A stretch of DNA of 64,000 nucleotides. It comes from Prorocentrum cordatum. Taxonomy: Eukaryota > Sar > Dinophyceae > Prorocentrales > Prorocentraceae. A program made the position numbers and the translations under genes. Under the pieces are notes generated by a model, which was given only the letters and a program-made list of their open reading frames with translations, had not been told where the DNA came from and made no database searches. This document shows positions 12,228 through 21,790 of this stretch, piece after piece (position 1 is the first letter of the stretch; each line of letters starts with the position of its first letter). Location: positions 33,738 to 97,737 of the forward strand of contig CAUYUJ010001728.1 of assembly GCA_963575745.1 (NCBI GenBank), written 5' to 3'.

Positions 12228-12600
12228 TGCTAGGTTGCATAGCCTCGGGGGCGCGAATATTACGTAATGTCCGAGGGCTTGTGCGAGCATCGCGTAATTT
12301 TCCAATGGTTTTATGGCTTTCGGGGGCGCGAATATTAAGTCATTAGCGTGGGTTGATGTTCTCGGGTGCGTAATTTACCGGGGTTCATGGCGTCGGGGGC
12401 GCGAATATAGCGTAATTTTAACGTTTGTAGGGGTCGATGGCTTTGGAGACGCGAATATAGTGCAATTTCAGAGTCTATGGTTTCGGATGCGCGAATAGAA
12501 AATAATTTGCTCAGGTGCATGGCTTCGGGGGCGCATATAGCGTAACCTACGCAGGTTTCTGGCTTCGACTTCACGAATATTGTATAACTTATACGGGTTT
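12228..12600. repeat. Degenerate tandem repeat with GGGGCGCGAATAT core
   Basis: Seven copies of a module of the form TGGCTTCGGGGGCGCGAATA followed by AGCGTAATTT begin near 12240, 12314, 12388, 12438, 12478, 12519 and 12557. Spacing is irregular (about 40-75 bp), so this is not a clean satellite. No coding sequence. GC-rich half-units alternate with AT-rich ones. Confidence 0.65.
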
Positions 12601-12792
12601 ATAGTCGCGCGCGGCTCGAGTTGCATGTTGAATTCGCACGGGCATCGCCGTGCCGCCAGAGTTTGCGCGGCGCGCCATGGCCTCAACTCCTGGGGCCTTC
12701 TTGCTCGCCTTCGGACGCGGACCACGCCTTTGGGCAGAGCGGCCCGGACTTCCCCGGCCCCCCGCTGAGAGCACGGGCCGAAACCTTCGGCG

Positions 12793-13609
12793 GTGACGCT
12801 CCAGCGAGCGAAGTCCCAAGCGGCGGCTTGGAAGACGGACGCGCAGACGGCGGCGCACAACTACCAGGCAGGCCACCAGGAGGAGGCCAAGCAGGAAGAG
12901 ACACGGGAATCTCAGCCACCAGCGGGCACAAAACAGACGCTCGACCCTCAGGGGCACCTTCGCCGGGGCGGCCGCCCCCGCGGCCAGAGCCCCGATGGGG
13001 GAGAGAGAAGCCAACGACGGCATGATCATGTGGGGCCGCCTGCAGACTTCCACGGCGAACATGCAGAAGTCGGCGCAGAAGTTGGGCGCCCCCCCCCCAG
13101 CAACAACATTGCTGCGTGGAAAGGCAGGACCACGAGCATGAAGGAGTTCTACGAGGGCATGGACAAGCTGGCCCGCCTGCGTTCCCGCGAAGGCGGAACC
13201 GACGAGCTGCCGGGCAAGGTGCATTCTGCCGGCCCGCTCATCACCCTCGAGGTGGAGCACTGCAACAAGACGGTCCTGGACAGGATCAGGGCGAATGTCG
13301 CGGCTGAGGGCGCGACGAACAATGCGTCGGCCTTCACGGCCGGCGGCCCGCCCCGGATGGCGATCGAGAGCGCGCCGAAAGGCATCTGCGCGGCGCCCAT
13401 CGAGATGGGGGCCGAGGAGGAGCGCCTGCGCGCGCGATGGCCGATGTCGGTCGCCGCGCCGGGCTGGTCGATGCACAACAAAGATGAGGTGGGTGCCCCT
13501 GTCGGCCGAGCACGACTTCGCGGAGCTGATCACCACCAGCACCGGCACCATGGAGATCGAGATATTGGCCGCCGCCGGGCCGAAACCGCCCAAGCCGCGC
13601 CGCGGTTAG
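12793..13609 (+). pseudogene. Unrecognised forward-strand coding region with frame shifts
   Basis: Three frames on the forward strand carry protein-like sequence in succession. Around 12800-12920: AKSQAAAWKTDAQTAAHNYQ. Around 12990-13090: REANDGMIMWGRLQTSTANM then QKSAQKLGAPPP. Across the run of ten C at about 13090-13099 the good frame changes to SNNIAAWKGRTTSMKEFYEG then MDKLARLRSREGG, LITLEVEHCNKTVLDRIRAN and onward to about 13480. Near 13480 the frame changes again to MRWVPLSAEHDFAELITTST then MEIEILAAAGPKPPKPRRG with a stop at 13607-13609. The reverse strand is also open but mirrors this composition. It could be a gene with sequencing errors at homopolymers, unrecognised short introns, or a pseudogene. 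No family recognised. Confidence 0.45.
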
Positions 13610-13935
13610 GGCATTGAGGGGGGAAAAGACGCGTCGAACACACAAAGAAGCACGACCGCAGCTCCGCCCCGCGCCTGGCCTTTGCCCCTGCCCCCCCCCC
13701 CCCCTTCTGCCCTCCCCCCCCCTTCCCCCCCTTCGTTCCTGGAGCTAGTCGCGCACAGCGAACGCGGGGTCAACCGGCGCCGGCGGCGACGGAGGCATGC
13801 GGCAAGGGGCGTTCTGCGGAGGTGAGACCGTTGCACTCGTCCCGGAAAGGGCTGCGCCCCAGGGTTCTCTTTTTGACTTGAAAGGGGCCGGCTGAACTGT
13901 TTGCGATCAATAACGAGGTCGAAGAGGGCGGGCGG
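13610..13935. other. No gene seen; C-rich run
   Basis: 13685-13735 is dominated by C runs with T. The remainder carries no frame or repeat I can support. Confidence 0.5.
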
Positions 13936-13939
13936 AATT

Positions 13940-14205
13940 ATTCTTGAGGATGTCTCACGCGAAACGTCCTTGTTGTTTCACAATTTGTTGAGGATATATC
14001 GAGCGAAGCTTTTTTTGTGCGTTATAGATTGTCCTCTTCTGGGGGCCCGAATTCAGAGGATCTCTCAAGTGAAATGTTTGTTTTCGCGTGCCCAGGTCTT
14101 GAGGATGTCTCGAGCGAGACGCTTGGTTTCACGCCTCCAGGTTGCCCAGACAGATGTCTAGCATGAGGATTTGTTGAGGACGTCTCGAACCAGAGGCTTG
14201 TTTTC
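13940..14205. repeat. Degenerate tandem repeat, GAGGATGTCTCGAGCGA unit
   Basis: Variants of TTGAGGATGTCTCGAGCGAG followed by ACGCTTGTTTTCACG begin near 13946, 13989, 14056, 14099 and 14174. Units are 40-75 bp apart and diverged, with an internal TCTCGAGCGAGA dyad in some copies. No coding role apparent. Confidence 0.6.
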
Positions 14206-14930
14206 ACGTGAGCTGCGCGTCTGCGCGGAGTGTTCTGCCAGCAACATGTCCAGATTGCGGCGCCAGGTTTTTCCGTGTGCCTTGTCTGCCTGTGTCCATA
14301 CTCTTTTCAATGGCTGGACAACCGCCCGGCGCTTCCAAAAGGAAACCCCATGCGCATTTTGCAAAACGGTCGCGCCGCCGCGCTATTTTGGCTGCGTTTA
14401 TTTGATGGTTGCCATGGGATTTCCACGTCACCGGGTTTGGAGTGCCGCTCCCGGTGCTCCTTCTGAGTGGCTGCCCGCGCGCTCGTTTCGCTTGCCCCTC
14501 TCTTTTCCTGCTGCCCAATCGCGGCCCGGCTAGTGATCGGACGGTTTTCGACTTGCTCCGCGGGCCTGCAGACGAAAAAGTACGTTGCAATACTTCAGTC
14601 TCCGATTCGATCGAGCATTCTTGGTGTTGTCTTGTCTTCTTAGAGGCAAGCCGTCGTTATTTGCACCTTGATTTATGCAATCGGTCGTTCCGCCATTTCT
14701 TATTTTGTTCTCCTTCCAACTCCTCCCACAAGGCCGTTTCACTCCATGTGTACAGCTGTTACACAATTCATGCTTTTATTCGGCATCATAACGTTGGGGA
14801 CAATGTGCTTTGGGTGTCTACGTCCCAGTTGCGTGGCGTACAGGAGGGAATATGAGACTTGTTATTTTCTCCGCCGTGCACTGCGCGGAAGTAGCTGATA
14901 CGAATTCTGGCACTTTCGTATCAGGCTTTC
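14206..14930. other. No gene recognised
   Basis: More balanced base composition than the flanks. Open frames on both strands reach about 120-150 codons but have no motif and no splice context I can defend. Confidence 0.45.
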
Positions 14931-15043
14931 CCTCTCCTCTCTCTTCCTCCTGCCGGTCCTCCTCCTCCCCCTCCTCCTTCCCCTCCTCCTCCTTTTCCTC
15001 CTCCTCCTCCTCCTCCTCTTCCTCCTCCTCCTCCTCCCCGTTT
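14931..15043. repeat. (TCC)n-rich microsatellite
   Basis: Imperfect TCC/TTCC repeats, cleanest from about 15001 to 15038. Confidence 0.9.
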
Positions 15044-15244
15044 CTCTTCGCATGTACTTGGCATTCAAGTTTACGTGGTCATCCGTGGGGCCTCTCACGT
15101 CATGTCTTTTGCTTCAGCGGGCGGCCCCAGGGGGAAATAACCGAGTTGAAGTGTTATTTTGGGCGTGCCGGTCCATGTGTGATTTGAGGCCGCACCTTGG
15201 CCTGATGCCGGAGCTTCTGAACACCCTTGGAGGGGCAGCGGATC

Positions 15245-15578
15245 AGTCGGATGCGCGCTTGGAAAAAATGGCCAGAATACGACGACACGCTCTTCACGCA
15301 CGAGGGCACCGTGGACTTCTACGCGACGCAGGGGGCTGCGGGCACGCTGTACGTCGTCGGCGAGAAGTGGCTGGGGACTTTTTGCAATGCGCACGTCGTG
15401 ACCAAGAACTCCGGGTTGGGACGACAGTCCGCGGCGCGCAGCCGCGTGTTCGTGCGCGGGGTGGGCGTCTTACTTTACGCACCGAGCGCCTACCGTGGGT
15501 GCTTGAATTCGACCAAGCAGCCTACGAGCGACGAGAGTGCGCACATGAGGATCCTCACCGACTCCTCCGCAATCTGAG
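15245..15578 (+). CDS. Unrecognised coding exon
   Basis: The frame reads MRAWKKWPEYDDTLFTHEGT, VDFYATQGAAGTLYVVGEKW and LGTFCNAHVVTKNSGLG with mixed, folded-protein-like composition and GC-rich third positions, then a less convincing tail to the TGA at 15576-15578. The exon probably starts upstream of the ATG at 15251 and may end near 15415. It is on the same strand as the EF-hand-like exons downstream, but I see no direct link. No family recognised. Confidence 0.4.
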
Positions 15579-16375
15579 CGGATGTTTCCCGGACTAGATT
15601 CGAGCTCGGCGTGCCTCTCTTGTGCAGGATATGTGTGTCAAGGGCTCGCCTTGCTCCTCCTCTTCCGCGCGCAAGGGTGGCACCCATCCGGCGTGCTTGA
15701 TCAGTGCCGCCGCCTGCGGGGGTTGGCTGGGCACCCAAGTTTGCACTTGTGGCAGGTCACCGATGGGGGTCGGGCTGATCGGCGCGGCTTCCGTCGGAGA
15801 AGGAAGCACTGCTGAAGCCAGGGGGGCCCTCGAGGGCGCGAAGCTATTCGCGCTTCGCGCTTCGACTCCAAGTCCTCGTCCTCTTCTCCCCTGGGGGGCG
15901 GCGCGAGAGCGCGAAGTTAGGATGTTGGTGCCAATGCGACATGACCGTCCAAGTCAGGGTCATGCGCCAACCAATAACGTTCATTGTCGTTCAAGCATTT
16001 TCTGGCACAACGACAGCTCGAGTATTTCGTTGTGTCGTACTGTTGCCCAAGGCAGCAGCGCCTTCCACACATCAGTTTCCAGCGAGCCGCAGCCCTTGGT
16101 AGCAGCTCATGTACATCGCTGGCCGCTCCTATGTGGGATAATGACTGCTCGAGTAATTGCCTGGCTTTGCCGCCCAGGGCAGCAGCGCTCCTTTCGGGGG
16201 TGGACAGACCTCCTACCCTGACACGTCGATTTAGGAATTGGCCGTTTTCGTTTCGCGAGAGGGCGTCGCGGCCGTCATTTTTGCGGGTCCAGGTCCGTCG
16301 ACTTCGGTCCCAGGCCGTTTTCACCAAGGGGAGGTCTACTAAAGGGAGGTTTGTCCACCGCCGATCCTTCTCCTC
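15579..16375. other. No gene recognised apart from a partial family A element
   Basis: Two loosely similar segments around 15990-16080 and 16090-16190 share CAAGGCAGCAGCGC/CAGGGCAGCAGCGC and TCGAGTAnTT, suggesting an old duplication of about 135 bp. No coding call. Confidence 0.4.
15821..15919 (+). mobile_element. Family A element, copy 5, shortened
   Basis: GGGGCCCTCGAGGGCGCGAAGCTATTCGCGCTTCGCG-like left half, a reduced pyrimidine middle and GGCGCGAGAGCGCGAAGTTA on the right. The final GGGAGCCCT terminus seen in other copies is missing, so this copy is truncated. Confidence 0.65.
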
Positions 16376-16575
16376 TCCTCTCCCCTCCCTGTCTCCCCTC
16401 CCCTCCCCCCCCTCCCAAGGGTGCCTCGAGCGCCCGCGCCCCCACCCCCTGTCTCCCCTCCCTCCCCTCCCCCTCCCCTCCCTGTCTCCCCTCCCCTCCC
16501 CCTCCCCTCCCCCTCCCCTCCCTGTCCTCCCCTCCCTCTCTCCCCCCTCCTCCTTCCCCCCCAGGTGCCTCAAGC
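16376..16575. repeat. C/T-rich minisatellite
   Basis: Repeats of CCCTCCCTGTCTCCCCTCC with variable C runs. The segment GTGCCTCgAGCGCCCGCGCCCCC appears at both ends (about 16421 and 16564), so the tract sits inside a duplicated segment. Confidence 0.75.
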
Positions 16576-16732
16576 GCCCGCGCCCCCCCCTCCCCGGCCG
16601 CGCCCGGGGGCCCCGCGGGGGCGGCATGCGGAGCACCCTCCGAAGCCCGAGCCCGGGCAGGGCCGGCGGGAGCCCCCGGAAGTCGGTGAGGATCAGGCCC
16701 CGCGGTTGGCCCACGCACGCCTGGACGAGGAG

Positions 16733-16810
16733 GCGGAAGAAGAAGAAGAGGAGGAGGAGGAGGAGGAGGACGAGGAGGCGGAGGACGACGGCGGCGATGA
16801 CGATGGCGAC

Positions 16811-16848
<38 letters not shown>

Positions 16849-16925
16849 GGAAGAATACTAATACTGAGAAGAAGAAGAAGAAGAAGAGGAGGAGGAGGAG
16901 GAGGAGGAGGAGGGGGAGGGGGGAG
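16733..16925. repeat. Compound GGA / GATGAC / GAAGGA microsatellite
   Basis: Three blocks follow one another: GAAGAGGAGGAG (16733-16780), a near-perfect GATGAC hexamer run (about 16795-16848) and GAAGAAGGAGGAG (16866-16925). Frames read as Glu/Asp runs. An acidic tail of a real exon is possible, because the preceding frame (EPPEVGEDQAPRLAHARLDE) looks coding. Confidence 0.7.
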
Positions 16926-17480
16926 ATGGGCCCAGACCTCCGATGTTCAGATTTTTTCGATACGGGGTCCCTGGAGCTCTGCGTCAGTTTCTAAGGATGA
17001 TCTGTGTTCCGTTCTGCATTGCTGCTTTTAGCAGTTCCGGGGCCTGGCGAGGACGCACAGGCGCCCTAAATGACGGATCCAATCCGCTGTGTTTTTCAAT
17101 GACCTAATGACCTGGAAGTTCGGGGGGCAGGGGGGGTGAAGGAGGAGGAGGAGGACGAGGAGGACGAGGACTCCTCCTCCTCCTCGTAAATAATTGGGTA
17201 CGCAATTGCCAGACGCGCAACAAAACGCAACATTTGTTGCATCGCTGCGCGACGAAAGCGTAAAACTGTGCGCCGGCCGAAAGCATTACATGACAGCAAC
17301 ACCGTGACACATGATGCAGCCAACTCTGACCACCGTCGGGGGACGCGGTGGGTTCGGTCCCGATTGCTTGGTAGTTACTCAAGGAGGAGGAGCGGGAGCA
17401 GGAGCAGGAGCAGGAGAAAAGGGTCAGGGGAGGCCGGCCGAGGGGAGGTGGTTTGCAGCCGGGGCGGCGAGGCTTGAGCC
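16926..17480. other. No gene recognised
   Basis: Contains a short GGA/GAC microsatellite at 17138-17190 and a GGAGCAGGAGCAGGAGCAGGA run near 17387-17415. Otherwise featureless to me. Confidence 0.5.
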
Positions 17481-17481
17481 G

Positions 17482-17577
17482 TGGCCCTGAGGGGCGGGCC
17501 GCCACCAGGCCAGCCGCGGACTTCAGCAACCTCCTGGACGTGGACGGGGACGGGGAGATCGGCTACGACGAGTGGGC
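17482..17577 (+). CDS. EF-hand calcium-binding exon, fragment
   Basis: The frame reads DFSNLLDVDGDGEIGYDEW. The 12-residue loop DVDGDGEIGYDE (17537-17572) is a canonical EF-hand: D at 1, D at 3, D at 5, G at 6, I at 8 and E at 12, preceded by a hydrophobic helix end and followed by W. This would bind one calcium ion. The exon probably starts near 17509 (possible acceptor CACCAG|GCC) and ends just before the TCC microsatellite. Other EF-hand-like pieces on the same strand lie at 23162, 28431 and 31690, so this may be one exon of a large, repeat-invaded gene. Confidence 0.6.
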
Positions 17578-17662
17578 CCCCTCCTCCTCCTCCTCTCCTC
17601 CTCCTCCTCCTCCTCCTCCTCCCTCCTCGTCCCTCTCCTCCTCCTCCTCCTCCTCCTCTCAT
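17578..17662. repeat. (TCC)n microsatellite
   Basis: TCC triplets with occasional CTCC interruptions, directly after the EF-hand exon. Confidence 0.9.
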
Positions 17663-17908
17663 CCGTCGTTCGCTGCGACGAGATGAGCTCTTCCACGGCG
17701 GCGTCGTTCTGTCGTTTCTTGTCCTCGCCGCTTCGGCCTCCAGGGCCCACCTCGCCGCTGATGCTGCTCCTCCAGCATCGAAACGTTAGCCCGTCGAAGA
17801 GCCCGACCATTTTTTTTTGCAAACCGTGGCAACTAGAAGCAGGACCCTTCCGTGCGCGGGAGCACTGCGCTTCGCAGAGAGCGTCGAACCACGCTGAAGG
17901 CGTGAGCA

Positions 17909-18063
17909 AGGGCTCCCTCGAGGGCGCGAAGTTATTCGCGCTTCGCGGTCCTCCTTCCTCCTCCCCCTCCTCCTCGTCCTCCTCTTCTCCCTTTGGGAGG
18001 GCGGCGCGAGAGCGCGAAGTTATTCGCGCTTCGCGCAGCGCGAAGCGCGAAGTTGGGAGCCCT
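17909..18063 (+). mobile_element. Family A inverted-repeat element, copy 2
   Basis: A 155-bp element with AGGGCTCCC/GGGAGCCCT ends. A perfect 14-bp direct repeat, gctgaaggcgtgag, flanks it at 17893-17906 and 18065-18078. The left copy of that repeat supplies GTGAG, a good 5' splice site, and the element ends CCCTAG, a possible 3' splice site, so the insertion could behave as an intron. Confidence 0.8.
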
Positions 18064-18470
18064 AGCTGAAGGCGTGAGGGATGTGCCCAAATCTAGCGGG
18101 GCCCCATGCAACCGCAGCCACTCGGGCCTTCGGTGGAGCTCTGTATGAGGTCACGAAGCGTGTGAGGTGTGCGCCGAAATTGGCCGGGTAACCATGCGGA
18201 TCTAGCCACTTGGGTTTTCTTAGGGGCTTTTTAGGGGACTACAAAGCGTGTGAGGGGTGCGCCGAGATTGGGCGGGTAGTCATGCGGACCTTGCCGTAGA
18301 GCTTCCTACCTTTGCGACCAAAAAGCGTGTGAGGTGTGCCCTGAAATGGGCTGGGCAAACATGCGGGTCCTGTCGCTGGGGCCTGAAGCGGAAGTCCTCA
18401 TGGGGGCACGATGCGCTTGAGGGGTGCGCGAAATTGGCCAGGTGACCATGTGGATGTAGAGCTATTGTAG
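18064..18470. repeat. Diverged copies of the 90-bp family L repeat
   Basis: About four imperfect units with the order GCGTGTGAGGnGTGCGCCGAAATTGG...GGTAACCATGCGG...CCACTnGGGCCTTCGG...ACGA. The same order makes up the large array at 52985-54846. The first unit even keeps GGGCCTTCGGTGGAGCTC. Confidence 0.65.
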
Positions 18471-18539
18471 TGGCCTCCGGCCAGTGCCGCCGATCCGGGA
18501 CGCTTCCGTTGCTGCCGGAAGCACACGAGACCAGCGACG

Positions 18540-18745
18540 ACGGCGAGCGGTGAGGATGATGAGAATTGGGAATGGAGGCAACGGAGTAGGATGAGGAGGG
18601 GAAGGAGGATCATGATGAGGTGGGAGGGGGTGGGGGGGGAGGGGCAGGAGTAGCAGGATGCTGAGGATGAGGAGGAGCAGGAGGAAGCGGAAAGTGGAAG
18701 AGGGGGAGGGGGAGAAGGAGGAGCATGACGAGGATGAGGAGATTT
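18540..18745. repeat. GA-rich degenerate microsatellite
   Basis: GGAGGATGAGGAGGGG-type purine repeats with scattered T and C. Reads as Arg/Gly/Glu filler. Confidence 0.7.
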
Positions 18746-18989
18746 TCGGCGGTTGTTGGAGGTGTTCTGCGGTTGTTGGAAAGCCTCTTTGGGGCCAGGT
18801 GTTGGCCCTCTTCGGGTTGGCACCTCGCCGATTTGGCGCACTCACTCCGTCTCTGCTGGGAACCATGGCTTTAGGGGTCTCTGGGGCCTTCGCGCGGTCA
18901 TCTGCAGGCCCTTTTGTTAGGTCATGGATGTGAAGGACACCGAAGACGGGATAATATGTGAGTGCGTAGACGAACCTTTTTGTATTGTA

Positions 18990-19405
18990 GCGCTTGTGTT
19001 CAGACGTAAGCGCCGTGGAAACAGCTTGGAGGCGTCTCGAGGGGGGAGTCTTGGAAGTAGCTTGGAGGCCTCTCGAAGGCGTCTTGGGTGCATGTGTGAC
19101 ATTCTTGGAGGCCTTGGAGGGCTTCAGGGAGCCTCTTCGAGGCCAGTTGGAAGCGTCGTGGGGCCTCTTAAGGTTTCGTGGGGGCCTCTGGGGGCCTGCT
19201 GGGGGTTTATACGGCCGCCTTCGGCATTTCGTCCGCCGTCTTGGCGCCTCTCATGCGCCTCTTGGGTCCGTCCTTGGGCCCTCTTGGGTTTTTTCCGCTG
19301 GCTTCCTGAGCCATTTTGGGCCCGGGGCAGTCTTGGAACCCTCTTGGCAGCTTCTTGGGCCGTTTTGGGGCTCTCTTGCGGCGTATGCGACGCTCTGAAG
19401 GCCCG
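18990..19405. repeat. Degenerate GGCCTCTTGGG(GG) repeat block
   Basis: Many diverged copies of GGGGCCTCTTGGG and GGAGGCnTCTTGG at 15-30 bp spacing. The same motif recurs at 20460-20690 and 28900-29440, and in the opposite orientation throughout 45773-50333. Confidence 0.6.
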
Positions 19406-19517
19406 AGAGGCGAGCCGGCTAAAATTGCACGCTTGCCATAGGGAATTGGACATGTGTTGTTTATTTTGGCCTTTTCCGGGAGGTTTTTTTTTTCAGGTCT
19501 TCTGAGGGCATCTTGGA

Positions 19518-19723
19518 TCGGGGGAGCGTAAGACCCGGGTTTGCCAGGACTCGGGTTCGCCATCGTTTTTTGACGACCGCAACTCGGATTTTGACGAGCA
19601 GGAGTTTCGTGGGATGTTTGCAGCGGGAGGCCTCGTCAAAATGCAGGCTCGGCCTCTTCATTTGTTTGACGACCTCGTCGGGGATTTCCGAGTCCCCTGT
19701 ACCCAGGTCTTACGTCCCCCTGA
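19518..19723 (+). mobile_element. Family G inverted-repeat element, copy 1
   Basis: A 206-bp element with ends TCGGGGGAGCGTAAGACC and GGTCTTACGTCCCCCTGA, which are near-perfect inverted repeats. A 17-bp direct repeat with one mismatch flanks it: tctgagggcatcttgga at 19501-19517 and tctgagggcatcctgga at 19724-19740. Two more copies, one nested in the other, lie at 57026-57612. No protein-coding capacity. Confidence 0.8.
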
Positions 19724-19740
19724 TCTGAGGGCATCCTGGA

Positions 19741-20350
19741 GGTTTCTGGACCAGGCTCGGGGGCATCCTGGGCGCCCCGTAGCGATCGTTCGGCGACTCG
19801 GGGCCCTCTTGGCCCATGCTTGGGCCCTCCCGGGCGAGGGGGCCGCCCCAGACTGCGCTGGAGCTCCGATCCCGCCCCGGGAATTCAATCGACCCCCCCG
19901 TCCCCCTACCCCGGCAAAGCCACCCCGGCCACTAGAGCTGAAGCTCAAGAATTCTAGACGCTTCGCGTATCCCCACCAGTTACACCTTGATGCCGTTCTG
20001 GCGCCGCGGCTCGCTGCCGCCGTCGGGATCCTCGCTGGACTTACCTCCCCGTCGTCTGTGCTACCCGACAGGCTGGGGCTGACGTCCTCGGGTCGTTCCC
20101 TTGTCCGCACCTGGACGTTGGAACGTTATCGCGCCATTTTGGCTGCGCTAGGTCGTCTCGGTGCCTACCTCAGGCCCGTTGGACGCACCTGCATGCCCGT
20201 TCAGGGGCTGTCATGGCACCTGGATTGCATCGGCCTCGCCCCCCTGGACGTTGTCGTGAGCCGCCTGATCCGCGGCCCTGCGCGCGTTAGGTAATTTAGT
20301 CGCGTCCGCGGCCCGTTCGCGACCTTCCGCCGCTGGCGCTTCCGCCTGCG
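19741..20350. other. No gene recognised
   Basis: GC-rich, with open frames on both strands but no family motif. GCCATTTTGGCTGCGCTAGG at about 20132 resembles part of the dinoflagellate spliced leader only by a 12-base core. Confidence 0.45.
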
Positions 20351-20353
20351 GCT

Positions 20354-20354
<1 letters not shown>

Positions 20355-20391
<37 letters not shown>

Positions 20392-20398
20392 AAAAAAA
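20355..20398. repeat. (TA)n followed by poly(A)
   Basis: About 15 TA dinucleotides followed by 13 A. It is one of the few AT-rich islands here. Confidence 0.95.
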
Positions 20399-20459
20399 TC
20401 CCACCAGCCCGTCCAGAAACGACGCCCAGGCGAGTAGAGGGTCGTCCTGAGGGTTTTTT

Positions 20460-20692
20460 CGGCGTCTTGGGTGCCTCGGGGGGGCCTCTGTGGGCCGTTC
20501 GGGATCCTCTTTGGGGCCTCCTGGGGGCCTCTTGGGGCCATTTTGGTGCCTTTGGGGGCCTCCTGGGCGCTTCTTGGGGCCTCCTGGGCGCTTCTTGGGT
20601 GCCTTTCGGGGGTCTCTTGGGGCCTCTTGGGGGTCTCTTGGGGGCCCCCTGGGGGCCTCTTGGGGGGCCTCGGAGCTATCTTGGAGGAGATC
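20460..20692. repeat. GGCCTCTTGGGG degenerate tandem repeat
   Basis: Units such as GGGGGCCTCTTGGGGCC and GCCTCCTGGGCGCTTCTTGG repeat every 15-30 bp. Forward frames read [12 protein letters not shown]-like filler and are not genes. Confidence 0.75.
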
Positions 20693-20946
20693 GATCAACG
20701 AAGGGGGGCTCCTAAATTACAGCCCCCCCCCGTCAGGAGCCACGATCCTCGTGAGGGGTGTCGAATTTTAGCCCTCCCAGGGGTCGATATTGGGCGCTCC
20801 AACGCGCCGCGGAACCCCCTGTCCAGGTCAGCGGGGAGGGGGTAGGGGGAAGGGTAAACCCCTCCCCGAAGGGGAAGAGGGAGGGGTGGAAGAGGAAACC
20901 CCTTAAACCACCGACGCCCAGAGGGCTGGTGGGATTAGAGCTCTGG

Positions 20947-21240
20947 TTGTAAACGTGTGAGGGTGCGCCGACATGGGCCTGGTAACCATGCGGGCCCTGC
21001 CCCTGGGGCCTTAAAAGGAGCCCCCACTGGGGGCACGAAGCGTTTGAGGGAGGGGTGCGCCGAGACAGACATGTGGAAGGCAGCGCAAGGAGGAGGAGGA
21101 GGAGGAGGGAGAAAGAGGAGGAGGCGGAGGAGGAAGGTGAGGAGAAGGTGGCGGTGGTGGTAGTGGCGGTGGTGGTGGTGGAAGTGGTGGCGCGCGGCGC
21201 TGCGGATTCAAAACGAGGACCCAACCCACAGGAGGGTTAG
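20947..21240. repeat. Family L unit plus GGA tract plus shared tail
   Basis: A diverged 90-bp family L unit (GTGTGAGGGTGCGCCGACATGG, GTAACCATGCGGGC) is followed by a GGA/GGTGGT microsatellite (21085-21190) and then TTCAAAACGAGGACCCAACC followed by CACAGGAGGGTT. The large array at 54846 ends with the same three parts in the same order, so the whole composite is a mobile or duplicated unit. Confidence 0.65.
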
Positions 21241-21597
21241 GGACAGCATCGCGATTTGGTGTCACCACCCGGTTTGGGGACTCGTGCGGTTTTCCGAGGA
21301 TGTCCCGGACACTGGTGGGTCCAGGAGTCACAAAAACCCGGTGGTGACCCCGCGTCCCCAAACCCAGCGGTGACCTTTTTGGGGATTCCAGGTCGCCACC
21401 TGGTATCTCACCACCCAGTTTGGGGGTTCCCAAAACATCGCAGTGGAGTCTCGCAGCACGCGGCGTCCAGGAGCCCCCGGCTGGCCCCCAGGGCCGTCCA
21501 GAGACGAGCCAGGGCGGAACGCAGAGCCAGGGCCCCCAGAAGTGGTCCAGGGCTCCCGGGGCCCCGTACCCAGCGGTCGTTCAAAGTGGGTACTCTT

Positions 21598-21790
21598 GGA
21601 TTCCCAGATTCCAATCTCCTCCTCCTCCTCCTCCTCCTCCTCCGCCTCCGCCTCCGCCTCTTCCAACTTCAATGGTCGAGTGGTTCCACCTTTCTCCGTC
21701 GTCCTTAGGGGGCGGACGGAAGCCAATCCACTTTCAGCGCCTTCCTACTTCATGTTTCTACCTGCCTCTTCCGACCGATGGGGTATTGAA
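21598..21790 (+). repeat. Family J dispersed repeat, copy 1, with TCC insert
   Basis: TTCCCAGATTCCA, a TCC/CGCCTC microsatellite, then CCGTCGTCCTTAGGGGGCGG, ACGGAAGCC, CCACTTTCAGCGCCTTCCT and CTTCATG. The same landmarks occur at 31300-31449 in the same order. Confidence 0.6.

Noticed and set aside
12589-13593. 334-codon reverse-strand frame opposite the broken forward gene
   Set aside because: It mirrors the forward coding composition. Motif-like text and GC-rich third positions favour the forward strand.
20125-20155. Relict dinoflagellate spliced leader
   Set aside because: Only GCCATTTTGGCT matches. The bases before and after it do not, and no retrogene-like frame follows.
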